Assembly: GCF_040566695.1 (NCBI RefSeq)
Contig: NZ_JBEXAE010000001.1
Location: 744,001-808,000, forward strand
Source: Sediminicola arcticus
Lineage (GTDB): Bacteria > Bacteroidota > Bacteroidia > Flavobacteriales > Flavobacteriaceae
Direction: 5' to 3'
Length of the DNA: 64,000 bases
The stretch's first letter is position 1. Each line of letters opens with the position of its first letter. A program made the translations under genes and the position numbers. Positions 23,734 through 32,246 of the stretch are shown here, one piece after another. Under the pieces are notes generated by a model, which did no database searches, had not been told where the DNA came from, and saw only the letters and a list, made by a program, of their open reading frames with translations.

Positions 23734-26007
23734 TTATTTAGTATCCAACTTAGCGGGTATTACAGAACTATCGTGCTTCTTATAATATAATTCTAATAAG
23801 TTAGTGGTCGCTGTAATCAAATCTTTGGTTTCTAATAGCAAGGTAAAATATAGTGTGGTATTTTTAGGGCTCGATTCTTCCGTACGGGTCCTTTCTACCT
23901 GTTTCTCAATTTTTTGTGATACCATCAAAAGGAGTTCTTCTTTGCTGTTGAGAAGCTGACCAATTTTTTCAAAGGACCTGTTGTCAAATGCATGTTGAGT
24001 TTCGTTAAAGAGCGTTTCTAATCTTTGATCTATTTCCTTGAGTTCCTTAATCTGATTATATTTTAATTTTTTGTGGTTATTATTTATGTGTTTATGGCTT
24101 ATTTTACTAATGTATTCTAAAGACTGGGCCATATCTTGAAGATAGCCCAAAATGTTTATATAAAAGTTGCTAGCCCCTACACTGGCCTCGTCGAGATTTT
24201 TGATAAAGTAAAAAATATGGTCCCTTAATTCATCTACCTCTGCAGACAACTTAGTCACACCTTTTTTATTCTTTTTAAGAAGTTCAAGATCTTGTTTAGC
24301 AAGTCCGTTGATCGTATTGGTATATATTTTATTACTTCGTTTTACAACGTTAGCAATATTATTTGCACTTTCTTCAATAACTCCTTGAATAGAGCTGCTC
24401 TCCGATTTTCTTAAACTGTCCTCAGCCTTTATTTCTTTTGATTTTTTATTGTGACTGATATAATTTCTAAGAATAAGAATAGCAGCAATTGCTAAAAGAA
24501 TAGTAATCGCTACTGTGCCACCTAAATGAATGAAGTAGGCAATTAAAGCAGCAGCAACGAAGGCTATTATAGCTGTTGAAAACCACCCACCGATTACATT
24601 AAGTACACCAGCAACTCTGTATACTGCACTTTCTGCTCCCCATGCCCTATCCGCTAAGGAAGATCCCATAGCCACCATAAAAGTAACATATGTTGTAGAT
24701 AGAGGCAATTTCATAGAAGTAGCTAAGGAAATGAGAATACTAGCCACCATTAGGTTCACGGCTGCCCTAACTAGATCAAAGGCAGGTTGCTCCACATTTT
24801 TGTTGCTAGATCCTATCCTAACTGGCTTTTCAAATTGGGTGTCTATTTTATTTTGAAGTTTTTGAGGAACCAAAGAATTAAAGACGTCGGCAATGGTTAT
24901 CGTGAATTTTACTATTAGTCTTGAGAGGAAATTGGGTTGGAAGCGCTCATTGCCTTCGTCTTGTCGCGAAAGATCGACGCTTGTTTTTACTACGGCTATG
25001 GCTTTCGAAGAAAACCACAAGGTACCCACCATTACCAATCCTGCTATCAACAGTAATATAGTAGGTGTTTTAACTGGTGCTGTTAATCCGATCATATTAA
25101 ACTCTGCCGCAGAAATCCCTGAAGCTTGCCATTCTTGAAAAGACTGCCAAGCGGCAATTGGAACACCAATGAAATTTACCAAGTCATTACCAGCAAAGGC
25201 CATGGCAAGGGCAAAGGTTCCAACGACGATAACTATTTTATAAATGTTTATCTTAAAAAAAGAAGTAGCTAACCAAGCTAAAAACGTCCAAACCATTAGG
25301 TTGATTAATAAAAAAAGACTGGAATTGGTGCTGATAAATTCTATTAAGGCCCCGTTGAATACAGAAGCTCCCTTCAATCCTTTAACAACAATAAAATAAT
25401 TAATTGCGGTAATGGCGACTCCCCCAAAAATGCTTCCCATCCATTTAGGACGTTCTTCAAATTTAAAGGACAATAATATTCTTGTAAAAAATTGTATAAG
25501 GGCTCCGATGGTAAAGGCGATAACAACTGAAAGTAGGATACCAAACACAATTTCTGTTGCCTTATCGGTATTGATATATTCACTTAGCATGGCGTAATCC
25601 TCACCGTTAGCCATTATTTTGATAAGGCCAACCGCTACGGAAGCACCCAGTAACTCAAAAACTATGGAAACGGTTGTCGAAGTTGGCATTCCCAAAGTAT
25701 TGAAAAAGTCTAAAAGTAGGATGTCGGTAATCATTACAGCCATAAAAATGATCATCACCTCTGAGAACATAAACTCACCAGGATTAAATATTCCCTTCCT
25801 AGCCACCTCCATCATACCGCTGGAAGACATAGCCCCAAAGGCTACACCAACACTCGCAACAATCATAATAGTTTTAAAGGAAACTGCTTTGGAGCCTATA
25901 GCAGAATTCAAGAAGTTTACTGCGTCATTACTAACACCTACCACCAAATCTGTGATAGCCAAAATTGCCAATGCTACAATTAGAAATACATAAATATTTT
26001 CTCCCAT
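23734..26007 (-). CDS. PiT-family inorganic phosphate transporter with long C-terminal cytoplasmic domain
   Basis: A 757-residue membrane protein. Residues about 1-500 are a PHO4/PiT transporter with the two inverted signature regions, GVSNDAVNFLNSAIGSKA near the N-terminus and the PLSTTYVTFMVAMGSSLADRAWG region near residue 440. About eleven hydrophobic segments are seen. The last 240 residues (from about 515) are charged and helical, with heptad-like leucines, resembling the PhoU/DUF47 proteins that partner PiT carriers. E. coli PitA has about 500 residues and no such tail, so this is a natural fusion of carrier and probable regulator. It is driven by H+ or Na+ and carries phosphate or metal phosphate inward. 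It is monocistronic. Confidence 0.92.
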   Translation of the reverse strand: MGENIYVFLIVALAILAITDLVVGVSNDAVNFLNSAIGSKAVSFKTIMIVASVGVAFGAMSSSGMMEVARKGIFNPGEFMFSEVMIIFMAVMITDILLLDFFNTLGMPTSTTVSIVFELLGASVAVGLIKIMANGEDYAMLSEYINTDKATEIVFGILLSVVIAFTIGALIQFFTRILLSFKFEERPKWMGSIFGGVAITAINYFIVVKGLKGASVFNGALIEFISTNSSLFLLINLMVWTFLAWLATSFFKINIYKIVIVVGTFALAMAFAGNDLVNFIGVPIAAWQSFQEWQASGISAAEFNMIGLTAPVKTPTILLLIAGLVMVGTLWFSSKAIAVVKTSVDLSRQDEGNERFQPNFLSRLIVKFTITIADVFNSLVPQKLQNKIDTQFEKPVRIGSSNKNVEQPAFDLVRAAVNLMVASILISLATSMKLPLSTTYVTFMVAMGSSLADRAWGAESAVYRVAGVLNVIGGWFSTAIIAFVAAALIAYFIHLGGTVAITILLAIAAILILRNYISHNKKSKEIKAEDSLRKSESSSIQGVIEESANNIANVVKRSNKIYTNTINGLAKQDLELLKKNKKGVTKLSAEVDELRDHIFYFIKNLDEASVGASNFYINILGYLQDMAQSLEYISKISHKHINNNHKKLKYNQIKELKEIDQRLETLFNETQHAFDNRSFEKIGQLLNSKEELLLMVSQKIEKQVERTRTEESSPKNTTLYFTLLLETKDLITATTNLLELYYKKHDSSVIPAKLDTK

Positions 26008-26293
26008 TGAATTTAAATAAACACAAAAATGAAATTATAATCCGGACCCAAGGTTAATAAAAAGTTATTAAACCCGAAAACCTTATGACCGTCTGTAAAA
26101 ATAGGGATTCTGTTTGATTCTTTTGGACCTTTTTAGTTTAAAATAAGGTACATGAGGCTAAGGTATTATGAGCCTAAAAGGATAAAGAGTACTAAATTTT
26201 ATTAAAGTTGAAAATATGTGGATGTGTCAGGAAATTAATCAGAGAAATTATAGATTAAAGATTAATTTTGGCTAGGAGCAGTAAACACCTATT

Positions 26294-26680
26294 TTATAAT
26301 TTCGTTCTCAACTCTATAGATGAGCTGTCATTATTATAATCCAAAGATGAAATATCACCTAAAGTTAATTTTTTAGTTTCAAGACCATCGTGTATTTCGG
26401 TGACATTATTCTCAGAAACGACAAGCGGAAGCTCTAGTGTTTCGTAACCTAAATAGCTAATTACTAGGGTATAATTACCTGGTTCAACATTTGGTATTTC
26501 AAAATTACCATGAAAATTAGTTTCAGCTGAATACGATGTGTTTTTTACCTTTATATTGGCATATAACATGGGTTCGTTATTCATGTCGTAATCTAAAATA
26601 GTACCTCTTACCGATCCGTCATTTTGTGCAAAACCCAATCCTGAGATCAAAAGTATTCCTATTACAAATAATTTGTTCAT
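26294..26680 (-). CDS. Secreted protein with carboxypeptidase-like regulatory domain
   Basis: A 128-residue protein with signal peptide to about residue 19 (ISGLGFAQ). One CarboxypepD_reg-like beta-sandwich (about 23-105) follows, with the usual pattern GTILDYDMNNEPMLYANI, TNFHGNFEIPNVEPGNYTLVISYLGYE. In most Bacteroidetes proteins this domain is the N-terminal extension of a TonB-dependent receptor; here it stands alone with a short polar tail, so it may be a free-standing envelope protein or a remnant. The following frame shows no receptor sequence. The stop is at 26294, preceded by a 286-base gap to the PiT gene. Confidence 0.8.
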   Translation of the reverse strand: MNKLFVIGILLISGLGFAQNDGSVRGTILDYDMNNEPMLYANIKVKNTSYSAETNFHGNFEIPNVEPGNYTLVISYLGYETLELPLVVSENNVTEIHDGLETKKLTLGDISSLDYNNDSSSIELRTKL

Positions 26681-26853
26681 ACATTTTAATTAACAATGCA
26701 AATAAAAGATTGTAATGTAAAACTAAAGTTAACCGAGGGTTAACGTTAAATAATGAGTACGTTAAGGTTATGGTCATTTCGTGCTGGTCAAATACCAATC
26801 CTTAACAGCGGATATAGCTTAAAAATGTATCTTGCGTCTTCAAATATTTTTAT

Positions 26854-28200
26854 ATGATTTGGGAACAATTGTTATCTCTAAGAAGGCAAGGAGATACTCA
26901 TAAAAGACTTCGAAAAGAACAAGATGAAACCCGATTAGGTTTTGAAGTCGATTATGACCGTGTTATATTTTCTGCCGCCTTTAGAAGTCTACAAGATAAA
27001 ACGCAGGTAATTCCGTTGTCAAAGACCGACTTCGTACACACTAGACTTACCCATAGTTTGGAGGTTTCAGTAGTTGGAAGAAGTTTAGGAAGGATTGCCG
27101 GAAAAAAAATATTAGAAAAACATCCCTATTTGCGGGAGGTGCATGGGTATCAGTTTAATGATTTTGGGGCGATCGTTGCCGCAGCGGCCCTTGCACATGA
27201 TATAGGTAACCCACCATTTGGTCATAGTGGGGAAAAGGCGATAGGGGAATATTTCAAAACGGGAAACGGACAGCACTATCGTTCAACCTTGTCTGATAAG
27301 GAATATCAGGACATCATAGATTTTGAGGGTAACGCTAATGGGTTAAAACTATTGACAGAAACGAGAGAAGGGGTTCAAGGGGGGTTACGACTAAGTTATG
27401 CTACCCTTGGGGCCTTTATGAAATATCCTAAAGAATCACTTCCTAAAAAGCCAACAGGACATATTGCAGATAAAAAGTTTGGCTTTTTCCAGACAGACCG
27501 CCATTTTTTTGAGGAAGTGGCTAAGGAACTTGGTTTAAACCAAACGAGACATGGCAAAGATACATCTTTCTCAAGGCATCCTTTAACCTATTTGGTCGAA
27601 GCGGCTGATGATATTTGTTATACTATTATTGATTTTGAAGATGGGATTAATCTGGGACTGATCCCAGAAGATTTTGCCTTGGAATATTTGATTAAATTGG
27701 TTAAGGATACCATCAACACCAAAAAATATAATGACATGGCATTCATGGAAGATCGACTTAGCTATTTGCGTGCTTTGGCGATTAGCACCTTGATTACTGA
27801 TGTTATTGATGTATTTGTGGAAAATGAAGAAGCTATATTAAATGGCACATTTGGGGTATCATTATTGGATAAGAGTAAATACAAGGCACAAATTTCTGAT
27901 ATTATCCAACTAAGCGTGGAAAAGATATACCAATCACAGGAAGTCATAGAAAAAGAACTAGCAGGGTACAGGATTATTTCAGACATCTTGGACGTATATA
28001 CAAACGCCTTAGTTAAGAAAACGGAAGGAAATGCATCAAATTATGATTTGTTGATTATAAAGACGCTACCTTCTTTTTATCAACAAACAGATGATCTTTC
28101 TATTTATAAAATTCTTTTGAACACCTGCTGTTATGTGGCTAGTCTATCCGATGGGGCTGCGGTACATATCCATAATAAAATAATGGGAAGACAGCTTTAA
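26854..28200 (+). CDS. dgt: Deoxyguanosinetriphosphate triphosphohydrolase
   Basis: A 448-residue HD-domain enzyme that cleaves dGTP (or other dNTPs) to the nucleoside and triphosphate. Metal-binding residues are H67 (RLTHSLEV), H115 and D116 (ALAHDIGNPPFGH), with H124 nearby and a later aspartate in LVEAADDICYTI. The N-terminal FRSLQDKTQV and HTRLTHSLEVSVVGRS segments are diagnostic of Dgt. It helps balance dNTP pools, working against the NrdAB reductase found elsewhere in the window. It is convergent with the DUF3078 gene and overlaps it by four bases (28197-28200), so no terminator separates them. Confidence 0.95.
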   Translation: MIWEQLLSLRRQGDTHKRLRKEQDETRLGFEVDYDRVIFSAAFRSLQDKTQVIPLSKTDFVHTRLTHSLEVSVVGRSLGRIAGKKILEKHPYLREVHGYQFNDFGAIVAAAALAHDIGNPPFGHSGEKAIGEYFKTGNGQHYRSTLSDKEYQDIIDFEGNANGLKLLTETREGVQGGLRLSYATLGAFMKYPKESLPKKPTGHIADKKFGFFQTDRHFFEEVAKELGLNQTRHGKDTSFSRHPLTYLVEAADDICYTIIDFEDGINLGLIPEDFALEYLIKLVKDTINTKKYNDMAFMEDRLSYLRALAISTLITDVIDVFVENEEAILNGTFGVSLLDKSKYKAQISDIIQLSVEKIYQSQEVIEKELAGYRIISDILDVYTNALVKKTEGNASNYDLLIIKTLPSFYQQTDDLSIYKILLNTCCYVASLSDGAAVHIHNKIMGRQL

Positions 28201-29336
28201 AAGGTGTAGGCAACACCTACTCCTAATAATTGTTTGAATTGGATTCTAGGCCCACCAGAATCAACGATAGTTCCATCCTCGGCTAGGATCTCATTAAACT
28301 TAATATCATCATCATAGATGAGTTGGGCACCAATGGTGGTCTGTATGTATTTATTGACGACTAGTTTTATGTTAAGCTCCCAGTCTACATCTATGTTTCC
28401 GAATTTTTGTAGATAATCTGTGTAGAGGTTTACTCGATGATCTAAAAAAATATTTTCAAAAATCTGTTTTTGCCATGTATTGGTAATCAGGAAGCCAAAT
28501 TCCATGAATACCTTCTCGCCAGGGGAAACAACATTTCCTTCGCTATCAAAAACCGCTTTTTTAACCCCAAAAGCGCCCTGATTAGCTAAGGTTTGATCTT
28601 GTACAAAGGTGATTTTTTGGGTAATAGGAGAAATATAAAGATTAATTTTTTTTCCTTCGGGTATGAACGAGGTCCCCGCTCCCAAAAACAAATATCCAGG
28701 AGCCATAAACGTTGAAACAGGAGTAGACCTGTCCGGGTATTTATACCCATTTGAAAATTGGGTGTTAAAATTTGCCTTTACTGAATAATACCAATTACTT
28801 ATAGTGTCCCTCCTATAACCAAAAGTGGAGGTAATTCTTATAAGGTCTTCAGTTTTCCTTATTTTACGTCCCTCTTGGGCATTGAGGCCATATCTAAATT
28901 CCAGATCATTATCCCACTGTATATACCTGAATTTATAATTTTTAATAAATTTTAGGTTTCCAGCAGCGGCAATCGCATTATCGCCCCCGGCCTTCCAATT
29001 GACGAAGGCGGCTTCATTGAAATTGATGTTGAGAACATTTTCATTTATCCAAAAGGAAGGCACTTTAAATTTATGAAATGCTTTGGTCCTTGCTTTTGTT
29101 TTTTTGAAAGAGACAATAGGATTGGAAAGGTATACACTACGGGGAATATTTCTGATCTTGGACTGTATGGCTCGTATAACAATGGTGTCCATCGTTATAG
29201 TATCTACGGCAGAGGTATCTATTGGTTGTCTTATTGGGATAGTATCTTGTGCGGTAATTGCGGAAAGACTTAAGACAAGCAGAAGAAAAATAATCCATCT
29301 TTTGATCGCCGCAAAACAGTACTCAATAAAGCTCAT
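28197..29336 (-). CDS. DUF3078 outer-membrane-type protein
   Basis: A 379-residue exported protein. ATG 29336 gives a signal peptide to about residue 30 (LSLSAITAQD). It overlaps the end of dxs by 14 bases, which implies co-transcription after dxs. The mature region from about residue 75 is beta-rich with alternating aromatic residues (FVNWKAGGDNAIAAAG, IQWDNDLEFRYG, FGYRRDTISNWYYSVKANF). It ends in a strand with terminal phenylalanine (LLGVGVAYTF), typical of an outer-membrane barrel. DUF3078 proteins are common in Bacteroidetes and have no assigned role. A longer start at 29363 is possible but would put residues before the signal. Confidence 0.82.
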   Translation of the reverse strand: MSFIEYCFAAIKRWIIFLLLVLSLSAITAQDTIPIRQPIDTSAVDTITMDTIVIRAIQSKIRNIPRSVYLSNPIVSFKKTKARTKAFHKFKVPSFWINENVLNINFNEAAFVNWKAGGDNAIAAAGNLKFIKNYKFRYIQWDNDLEFRYGLNAQEGRKIRKTEDLIRITSTFGYRRDTISNWYYSVKANFNTQFSNGYKYPDRSTPVSTFMAPGYLFLGAGTSFIPEGKKINLYISPITQKITFVQDQTLANQGAFGVKKAVFDSEGNVVSPGEKVFMEFGFLITNTWQKQIFENIFLDHRVNLYTDYLQKFGNIDVDWELNIKLVVNKYIQTTIGAQLIYDDDIKFNEILAEDGTIVDSGGPRIQFKQLLGVGVAYTF

Positions 29337-31086
29337 GTATATAATTTTTAAGCGATAAAACATCTATGTTACACAAGGCCTGTAACTCATCTACGGTGCC
29401 ATGTTCTATAAAGGTATCGTCTATGCCAAATATTTTTATCTTTTTATTGGACCCTATTAGGTTTGAAAACTCCAATACTGCACTTCCCATACCACCAATT
29501 TTAGATCCATCCTCTATAGTTATTATGTGTTCGTAATTTTCTAGGATCATTTCCACCATTTTTTCATCTAAAGGTTTTACAAAACGCATATTGTAATGAC
29601 CTATCTTCCTACTGCTATCAACATCCTTTAAAAGTTCTTTAATACTATTGCCTATATGTCCGAGTGAAAGCACGGCAATTTTTGTGCCCTTTTGTAATTC
29701 CACAGCTGTTCCTATAGTTATTTTTTGAAAAGGTTGTTTCCAATCTTTTAACACTCCTCTGCCCCTTGGATACCGTATGGCAATGGGTCTATCTAATCCT
29801 AATTGGGCAGTATACATGATATTTCTAAGCTCCATCTCATTCATTGGTGCAAAAATGATCATATTGGGAATACATCTAAGGTAGGCAATATCATAGACCC
29901 CATGATGGGTGGCACCATCCTGCCCAACTAATCCTGCCCTATCCAAGCAGAATATGACTGGTAATTTCTGCAAGGCCACATCATGTATAACCTGATCGTA
30001 AGCCCGCTGTAGGAAAGTGGAATATATGTTACAAAACGGCACTAGTCCTTCTGCAGCCATTCCTGCAGCCATGGTAACCGCATGTTGTTCTGCAATACCC
30101 ACATCAAATGCCCTATCGGGAATTTGTTCCATCATATACTTAAGGGAACTTCCTGTTGGCATAGCAGGGGTAATGCCTATGATGTGCATATTGTTTTTAG
30201 CTAGTTCCACGATGCTGTGTCCAAATACATCTTGGTATTTAGGGGGCCCTTCCTGGGTCGACTTTGGAATTAGGTCACCAGTTAATTTATCAAATTTTCC
30301 TGGGGCGTGATACGTTACCTGATCTGCTTCTGCTTGAAGGAGTCCCTTGCCCTTGGTTGTAATTATATGCAGTAATTTTGGACCTTTTACGTTTTTTAAA
30401 CGTTCTAGCTCTGCAATTAAAATAGTAATATCATGACCATCTATAGGTCCGGAATAATCAAAATTTAAACATTCAAAAATATTCTCTTCTTTGGCAGTAC
30501 CCTTTTTAACATTGGTCAAGTATTTTTTGAGCGCACCAACACTTGGATCTATACCAATGGCATTATCATTTAGAATAATAAGAATATTTGTATCGGTTAC
30601 TCCTGCGTGGTTTAATCCTTCAAAAGCCATCCCGCTCGCTATGGAGGCATCCCCAATGACGGCTATATGCTGTCTGTCTTTATCCCCTTTAATTTTTGAT
30701 GCAATAGCCATTCCTAAAATAGCGGAAATGGAGGTAGAGCTATGTCCTGTACCAAAGTCATCATATATACTTTCCCTACGATTAGGAAAGCCACTAATGC
30801 CTCCCATTTGTCGGTTAGTTTCAAATAGATTTTTCCTTCCTGTAAGTATTTTATGAACATATGCCTGATGTCCTACATCCCAAATCAATTTATCTAATGG
30901 AGTGTTGTATACATAATGAAGGGCAATTGTAAGTTCAACAACACCAAGACTGGCACCTAGATGTCCTTCTTTGGTGGCAACAATATCTATGATAAATGTC
31001 CTTAATTCTTTTGCAAGCTGAGGCAAATCCGCAGTTTTTAACTGTCGAAGATCTTCTGGCAGGTTTATTTTATCTAGGTGTTTCAT
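29323..31086 (-). CDS. dxs: 1-deoxy-D-xylulose-5-phosphate synthase
   Basis: A 587-residue thiamine-diphosphate enzyme that condenses pyruvate and glyceraldehyde-3-phosphate, the entry step of the MEP isoprenoid pathway. N-terminal landmarks are KEGHLGASLG and IWDVGHQAYVHK (catalytic-type histidines). The cofactor motif is VIGDASIASG...ILNDN; the third position is A where E. coli has G, as seen in other Bacteroidetes. The pyrimidine-domain FDVGIAEQHAVTMAAGMA carries the conserved glutamate. A TTG at 31098 is in frame, but ATG 31086 gives the normal start. It supplies precursors for the polyprenyl synthase and the carotenoid cyclase found later in the window. Confidence 0.96.
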   Translation of the reverse strand: MKHLDKINLPEDLRQLKTADLPQLAKELRTFIIDIVATKEGHLGASLGVVELTIALHYVYNTPLDKLIWDVGHQAYVHKILTGRKNLFETNRQMGGISGFPNRRESIYDDFGTGHSSTSISAILGMAIASKIKGDKDRQHIAVIGDASIASGMAFEGLNHAGVTDTNILIILNDNAIGIDPSVGALKKYLTNVKKGTAKEENIFECLNFDYSGPIDGHDITILIAELERLKNVKGPKLLHIITTKGKGLLQAEADQVTYHAPGKFDKLTGDLIPKSTQEGPPKYQDVFGHSIVELAKNNMHIIGITPAMPTGSSLKYMMEQIPDRAFDVGIAEQHAVTMAAGMAAEGLVPFCNIYSTFLQRAYDQVIHDVALQKLPVIFCLDRAGLVGQDGATHHGVYDIAYLRCIPNMIIFAPMNEMELRNIMYTAQLGLDRPIAIRYPRGRGVLKDWKQPFQKITIGTAVELQKGTKIAVLSLGHIGNSIKELLKDVDSSRKIGHYNMRFVKPLDEKMVEMILENYEHIITIEDGSKIGGMGSAVLEFSNLIGSNKKIKIFGIDDTFIEHGTVDELQALCNIDVLSLKNYIHELY

Positions 31087-31148
31087 AGCTTCAGGCAAAT
31101 GTACATTAAATTCATTTTTTGATTGAGGTACATAATAGGTTAAAATTG

Positions 31149-31156
31149 TAATTTTG
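31149..31156 (+). promoter_or_regulatory. Candidate -7 promoter element for tadA
   Basis: TAATTTTG matches TAnnTTTG. A TTG at 31123-31125 stands 23 bases upstream, at the edge of the usual -33 spacing. Transcription would begin near 31162, which favours ATG 31174 over ATG 31162 as the start. Confidence 0.45.
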
Positions 31157-31173
31157 AGGGTATGGATTTAAAA

Positions 31174-31611
31174 ATGGACGATGCGTATTTCATGAAAAAA
31201 GCCTTACAAGAGGCTGAAACCGCATTTGATAAAGGGGAAGTGCCTGTAGGAGCTATTATTGTTATAGAAAATAGGATTATTGGTCGGGCACACAATTTAA
31301 CAGAACAGTTAAATGATGTTACTGCACATGCAGAAATGCAAGCCATAACTTCTGCAGCCAATTTCTTGGGAGGTAAATATTTACATAATTGCACCCTTTA
31401 TGTCACTTTGGAGCCTTGTCAAATGTGTGCAGGGGCTTTATATTGGAGTCAAATTACCAATATAGTCTATGGGGCTACTGATACTGAAAGGGGTTGCGGA
31501 GTAATGGAATCCACCCTTCACCCGAAAACTACGATTAGAGGAGGAGTCATGGAAGATGAAGCTTCAGATCTTTTAAAAAAGTTCTTTATACAGCGTAGGA
31601 ACCTTAATTAA
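31174..31611 (+). CDS. tadA: tRNA-specific adenosine deaminase
   Basis: A 145-residue zinc deaminase that converts adenosine 34 to inosine in the tRNA anticodon. The zinc and catalytic residues are H52 and E54 in AHAEMQAI, and C82 and C85 in LEPCQMCAGAL. N-terminal ALQEAETAFDKGEVPVGAIIV and the C-terminal FFIQRRN helix are as in the family. Numbering is from ATG 31174. ATG 31162 is also in frame but would be at or before the predicted transcription start. It is divergent from dxs. The main rival, guanine deaminase, lacks this C-terminal pattern. Confidence 0.92.
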   Translation: MDDAYFMKKALQEAETAFDKGEVPVGAIIVIENRIIGRAHNLTEQLNDVTAHAEMQAITSAANFLGGKYLHNCTLYVTLEPCQMCAGALYWSQITNIVYGATDTERGCGVMESTLHPKTTIRGGVMEDEASDLLKKFFIQRRNLN

Positions 31612-31642
31612 TTGAATAAATATCTATTGTAAAAATAAAAGA

Positions 31643-31662
31643 AGCCTTTCATACAGAAGGCT
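31643..31662. terminator. Weak bidirectional terminator between tadA and the cold-shock gene
   Basis: AGCCTT (31643-31648) and AAGGCT (31657-31662) form a 6-bp stem with an 8-base loop. The minus strand continues TTCTTTTATTTTT, and the plus strand has CCTTTGTTTC. Confidence 0.55.
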
Positions 31663-31690
31663 CCTTTGTTTCTAATCAAAATAAAATATA

Positions 31691-31885
31691 TCATCCAATT
31701 ACTTGCACTTGTGCAGCAACCACTCCTTTTCTGCCCTCTTCTTCTTGGTATTCTACTTTGTCGCCTTCGTTTAACTCAACTCCGTTCAATCCTGTTGCGT
31801 GAACAAAAATGTCTTTTCCGGTGTTGTCATTGGTAATGAATCCGTAGCCTTTGGATACATTAAAAAATTTAACAGTTCCAGTCAT
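31691..31885 (-). CDS. Cold-shock domain protein
   Basis: A 64-residue single CSD protein of the OB fold. RNP1 is KGYGFI (about 12-17) and RNP2 is DIFVH (about 25-29), with aromatic residues F8, F9, Y14, F16 and F27 placed to stack on single-stranded nucleic acid. It starts MTGTVKFFN as usual for CspA-type RNA chaperones. It follows a small membrane protein gene on the same strand after 95 bases and is probably monocistronic, with a long 5' leader typical of csp genes. Temperature control cannot be judged from the sequence. Confidence 0.95.
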   Translation of the reverse strand: MTGTVKFFNVSKGYGFITNDNTGKDIFVHATGLNGVELNEGDKVEYQEEEGRKGVVAAQVQVIG

Positions 31886-31980
31886 TCAATAAAAATTAAA
31901 AAATAAACAAATAGTTTGAATTACTAAGTTATGTTTTTTTGATGGAATGTGTAGAAAACAAGATCAAGATTGAAGTAAAA

Positions 31981-32238
31981 TTATTGATTATCAGGCTTTT
32001 CGTCTTTTTTTCCTTGCATTTTTCTAATATTTTCTTCTGTTAACATGTAATCTTTTACTTTTTTACCCTTGCTTTCCTTTATCAGGAAAAGAGGCATAGC
32101 AATCAGAAAGATACCTACTGTTCCAAAGCCAATGTACTTATTGCCTATTATAGCGTTCGTTTCCATAATGGTAAAACCATAAATTATACTGCCGAAGGAG
32201 GCGAGAAGAAGTATTATGATTAGGTATTTGATTTTCAT
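31981..32238 (-). CDS. Small two-helix membrane protein of unknown function
   Basis: An 85-residue protein. Two hydrophobic helices lie at about 4-22 and 37-54, followed by a strongly charged tail (KESKGKKVKDYMLTEENIRKMQGKKDEKPDNQ region, in two halves). By the positive-inside rule the tail is cytoplasmic. I do not recognise a family. It starts 9 bases after the stop of the ClC channel gene on the same strand, so it is probably translated from the same mRNA and could be an accessory factor of the channel. Confidence 0.7.
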   Translation of the reverse strand: MKIKYLIIILLLASFGSIIYGFTIMETNAIIGNKYIGFGTVGIFLIAMPLFLIKESKGKKVKDYMLTEENIRKMQGKKDEKPDNQ

Positions 32239-32246
32239 GATGATTT

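Noticed and set aside
25619..25993. 124-codon plus-strand frame antisense to the PiT gene
   Set aside because: Opposite the conserved N-terminal PiT helices; composition is the complement of hydrophobic codons.
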